From contig JAAMPI010001763.1 in assembly GCA_013054445.1 (NCBI GenBank), positions 1-10,735 on the forward strand: DNA of 10,735 nt. Direction: 5' to 3'. The position numbers and the translations under genes are program-made. Source of the stretch: Cudoniella acicularis. Lineage: Eukaryota; Ascomycota; Leotiomycetes; Helotiales; Helotiaceae. The notes below the pieces were generated by a model. The model saw only the letters and a program-made list of their open reading frames with translations. It ran no database searches and was not told the DNA's origin. This document shows, piece after piece, positions 8,790 to 10,735 of this stretch (its first letter is position 1; each line of letters opens with the position of its first letter).

Positions 8790-10507
8790 ATGGACCTTTT
8801 ATGGATCCCCATTTGTTGTTTACTTGCTTTCAGTTATTTCGCAGCCAGATTCTGGAAAAGAAATAGCGAAGAAATCCTAGGCCCGCTGGCTGCAAAACTC
8901 TCCCGATTGTATCGAATTTGGCTTCTTATTGGTGGCGAAGGCCCTATCAATTATACTCTGCTCCACCAAAAGTATGGACCAGTGGTGCGAACCGGCCCTA
9001 ATCATGTGTCCCTTTCTCAGTCTGCCATGATACCCATCATTTACGACACGAAAAACAACTATCTGAAAGCAAGCAAACATACTCCGCATTCGTTTATCGA
9101 TACTTACACTCAAATGACAGAGCAAATTTTACGATGTCTTTCGACCGCTATATAAAGGCAATCCACTTGATACAGTTTTTACAACACAAGATGTTTTTCG
9201 AAACAAACGTCTCAAAATTGCCCTAGTGAAAAACATGACTGGCTGCGCTCTGCAATTTCAAGAAGAAATAAATGAAAGTGTCCGCACTTTCACTGAGGAA
9301 AAGCACGTACTAGCAAGCCAGTCTCTCGATATTTCATACTGGGCTTTCTATTGGTCCTTTGACCTTACTTTTGCACTCATTTTTGGCTGCCAATTTGGAT
9401 ACATGAAAAGTCATAGCGACTTCAACGGCTGGATATATTCTTTCAAGACTATCACTGGATTTGCCGCTATTCTGGGACAAATCCCTGAAGTTTGTCCGTT
9501 CACACTTGGGAATGACACGGTTATGAGCTTCCTCAGGCGATTTCAAACCTTTCCTGATCCTACTCAACAATTTATCGTTGTATGACCTCGTAGTTGCCTA
9601 TAACGAACCGACAACTGATATGTCAGTAGGAGATTGAAAAGCAAATTCTAAAGCACGACTCGGAGCATCATACTTGTGGTAAAAGCTTTATCTGCGAGGT
9701 TCTCTCAGGACGAAGCACTAGCAAAGACCAAGAATCCGAACACGCGGAAGCTACTAATATTTTGTTTGAAACATTGTGAGTATACCGAACTGGCAAAACA
9801 ACTTACGCTAATACTTGTGAAGTTTTGCAGCTGCAGCCGAGATTGCAGTGACACTTGGAACAGTATTCTACTGTTTGCTAACAAACTTTGACGCCTATGA
9901 GCGTCTCGTCGCTATATTGCGAGCTCCCACATGGCCAAAATCTCTCGAACTGACACCGGAGAAGGCTGCCTATCTGTTGGTACCTACCCTCCTCCTGCAT
10001 GGCCAAGCTAATATGCCTGAAGCAACGCGGTAATCAGGGAATCTTTGAGACTCTACCCATCATACTCACCACCAATGGAACGCATCGTGCCTTCGCAGGG
10101 CATAGAAGCAGGTGGATACCATATACCAGCCGGCAATATCGTCAGTGTTCCGCAGTATATGGCACACCGCGATGTTAGCATATTTGGAGAGGATATTGAA
10201 GTCTTCAGGCCTGAAAGGTGGTTTGAGGCAGACGAGTCGTCTTTAAGAAGGATGGAAAACAACTTTCTGGCAGTAAGTTAACATGAAACGAACCATGTAT
10301 GAACTAACTCTTGAATAGTTTGGAAAAGGAACCGGAGTTTGTGTTGGTCGCGATTTGGCTATGTTGGAGATACGGTCATGTCTTTTCGGTCTTTTGCAGC
10401 GATTCGATTTTGAGCTAGTATCTAAAAAGCCCCTCCCACGGATCACCATGTATTGGATGCTTGATCATGTTAATTTTAAGGTCTGCTTAAGTCATGCGTG
10501 TAAATAG
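8790..10507 (+). CDS. Cytochrome P450, pisatin-demethylase-like group I, 491 aa, six exons, atypical active site
   Basis: Exons are 8790-9068, 9121-9579, 9630-9775, 9823-9975, 10023-10272 and 10319-10507. Joined, they give 491 codons and a TAG with no internal stop, a normal P450 length. Introns are 46-52 bp: 9069-9120 is GC-AG, the rest GT-AG. An N-terminal anchor (residues 1-20) is followed by the hinge [12 protein letters not shown] and the block [18 protein letters not shown], as in pisatin-demethylase-like enzymes. The K-helix is RESLRLYP (E352, R355), formed across intron 5, and FRPERW is at 407-412. The heme loop reads [10 protein letters not shown] with Cys437. Two usual residues are missing: the Arg two before the Cys is Gly435, and the I-helix reads AAAAEIA, so the Thr after the acid is Ile302. 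The thiolate and ExxR remain, so heme binding may persist but oxygen activation may be altered. Substrate unknown. The 3' end overlaps a NACHT fragment on the other strand. Confidence 0.88.
9069..9120 (+). other. Non-canonical GC-AG intron in the plus-strand P450
   Basis: No GT lies where the reading frame demands a donor; GCAAGC does, directly after codon AAA (9066-9068). A CTTAC branch-like site (9103-9107) sits 14 nt before the acceptor ACAG. Removing these 52 nt joins NNYLK to [13 protein letters not shown] in phase and restores the P450 reading. Leaving them in gives a stop near 9153. Confidence 0.8.
9776..9822 (+). other. Intron 3 of the plus-strand P450, with competing acceptors
   Basis: The donor is GTGAGT, with CTTAC and CTAAT branch-like sites near 9802-9812. 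AG dinucleotides occur at 9821-9822, 9829-9830 and 9835-9836. Only the first keeps the frame, joining LFET to [10 protein letters not shown]; the other two shift it and meet an early stop. The better-looking acceptor (TTTTGCAG at 9830) is therefore the wrong one for coding. Confidence 0.75.
9976..10022 (+). other. Intron 4 of the plus-strand P450, with competing donors
   Basis: The donor GTTGGT at 9976 and acceptor CTGAAG at 10022 give [17 protein letters not shown] in phase, matching the usual P450 text before the K-helix. A second donor, GTACCT, lies four bases downstream at 9980 and would shift the frame. A CTAAT branch-like site is at about 10008-10012. Confidence 0.78.
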
Positions 10508-10735
10508 GGTATAAATTGCCACATGCTCTTAGCTATGTGTACTAAGGAAGGTACCTTTTGGATGAGCTGAGTAGTAATTGTAATGAATAATCTTGCGTGG
10601 CCACGGTCACCTTCGCCCCTCTTGAAAAAGAAACTGGCACCGAGGTCTCCCTGGTCAGCGAAGTTTTGGGCTACTGTACGGGAGATTGTAGACTTGCCAG
10701 TACCCGCCATACCGTTTAGCAAGAATAAGTCCGTG
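10492..10735 (-). pseudogene. NACHT-domain NOD-like receptor fragment, 3'-truncated, entering from the right edge
   Basis: Read from the right edge leftward, the frame is open from the window end and gives [19 protein letters not shown], a Walker A P-loop of the type in fungal NACHT receptors (HET-E-like), then [15 protein letters not shown] and [12 protein letters not shown]. Intact relatives are cytosolic NTPases that oligomerise and trigger heterokaryon-incompatibility or immune-like responses through an N-terminal effector and C-terminal repeats. Here family resemblance fades after about KVPSLV (near 10545). The frame then stops at 10492-10494, so Walker B, the rest of NACHT and any WD40, ankyrin or TPR repeats are missing on this side. 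The stop lies inside the 3' end of the convergent P450 (16 nt overlap). The N-terminal effector would lie outside the window. An intron carrying the gene past the P450 is conceivable but unlikely. Confidence 0.78.

Noticed and set aside
9676..9891. Frameshift in the middle of the plus-strand P450
   Set aside because: An alternative frame is open here and at first suggested a broken gene. Using the acceptor at 9822 joins exon 3 to exon 4 in phase and gives the expected I-helix text, so no frameshift is needed.
9976..10044. Second apparent frameshift before the K-helix of the plus-strand P450
   Set aside because: Resolved by a 47 bp intron with donor GTTGGT at 9976, which yields the [16 protein letters not shown] text in frame.
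6652..10507. Claim of a complete secondary-metabolite gene cluster
   Set aside because: Two P450s are present, but no synthase, transporter or pathway regulator lies in the window, so the claim cannot be supported here.

Overview
The window looks like accessory chromosome from a filamentous ascomycete. The evidence is genes split by 46-55 bp introns with CTNAY-like branch sites, two cytochrome P450s, a fungal seven-transmembrane rhodopsin-domain family, and a NACHT-type NOD-like receptor fragment. The conserved first gene and the ascorbate-oxidase-like multicopper oxidase would suit a Leotiomycete, but that placement is inference from remembered family resemblance, not a search.

Layout from left to right. 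Positions 167-1429 (+) hold an intact gene for a fungus-specific, Ser/Thr-rich, low-complexity protein. After a gene-free kilobase come two decayed genes in the same orientation: an ascorbate-oxidase-like multicopper oxidase (2510-4211) and a fungal rhodopsin-domain membrane protein (4239-5606). The oxidase has three premature stops and three frameshifts, has lost copper-ligand histidines, and has lost its 3' end. The rhodopsin-like gene has three premature stops and begins about 27 bp after the oxidase stops being recognisable. A second gene-free kilobase (5607-6651) follows.

The right half holds two cytochrome P450 genes transcribed divergently from a shared 546 bp region. The minus-strand gene (8243 down to 6652, three exons, 494 aa) is CYP52-like, has standard signature residues and looks intact. 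The plus-strand gene (8790-10507, six exons, 491 aa) resembles pisatin-demethylase-like group I P450s. It reads as broken until its introns are placed: one is a GC-AG intron and two others need a particular choice between competing splice sites. Once joined it is one open frame, but it lacks the heme-propionate arginine of the heme loop and the distal I-helix threonine. At the right edge, convergent with and slightly overlapping this gene, is the P-loop portion of a NACHT NOD-like receptor gene, cut off at its 3' side.

The working picture is a decaying accessory segment in which a divergent P450 pair has been kept between remnants of other genes. No polyketide synthase, peptide synthetase or terpene synthase lies in the window, so membership of a metabolite cluster cannot be decided here. 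The least expected signals are the alternating C-rich and G-rich blocks along the coding strand of the oxidase pseudogene and the unusual active site of the plus-strand P450.
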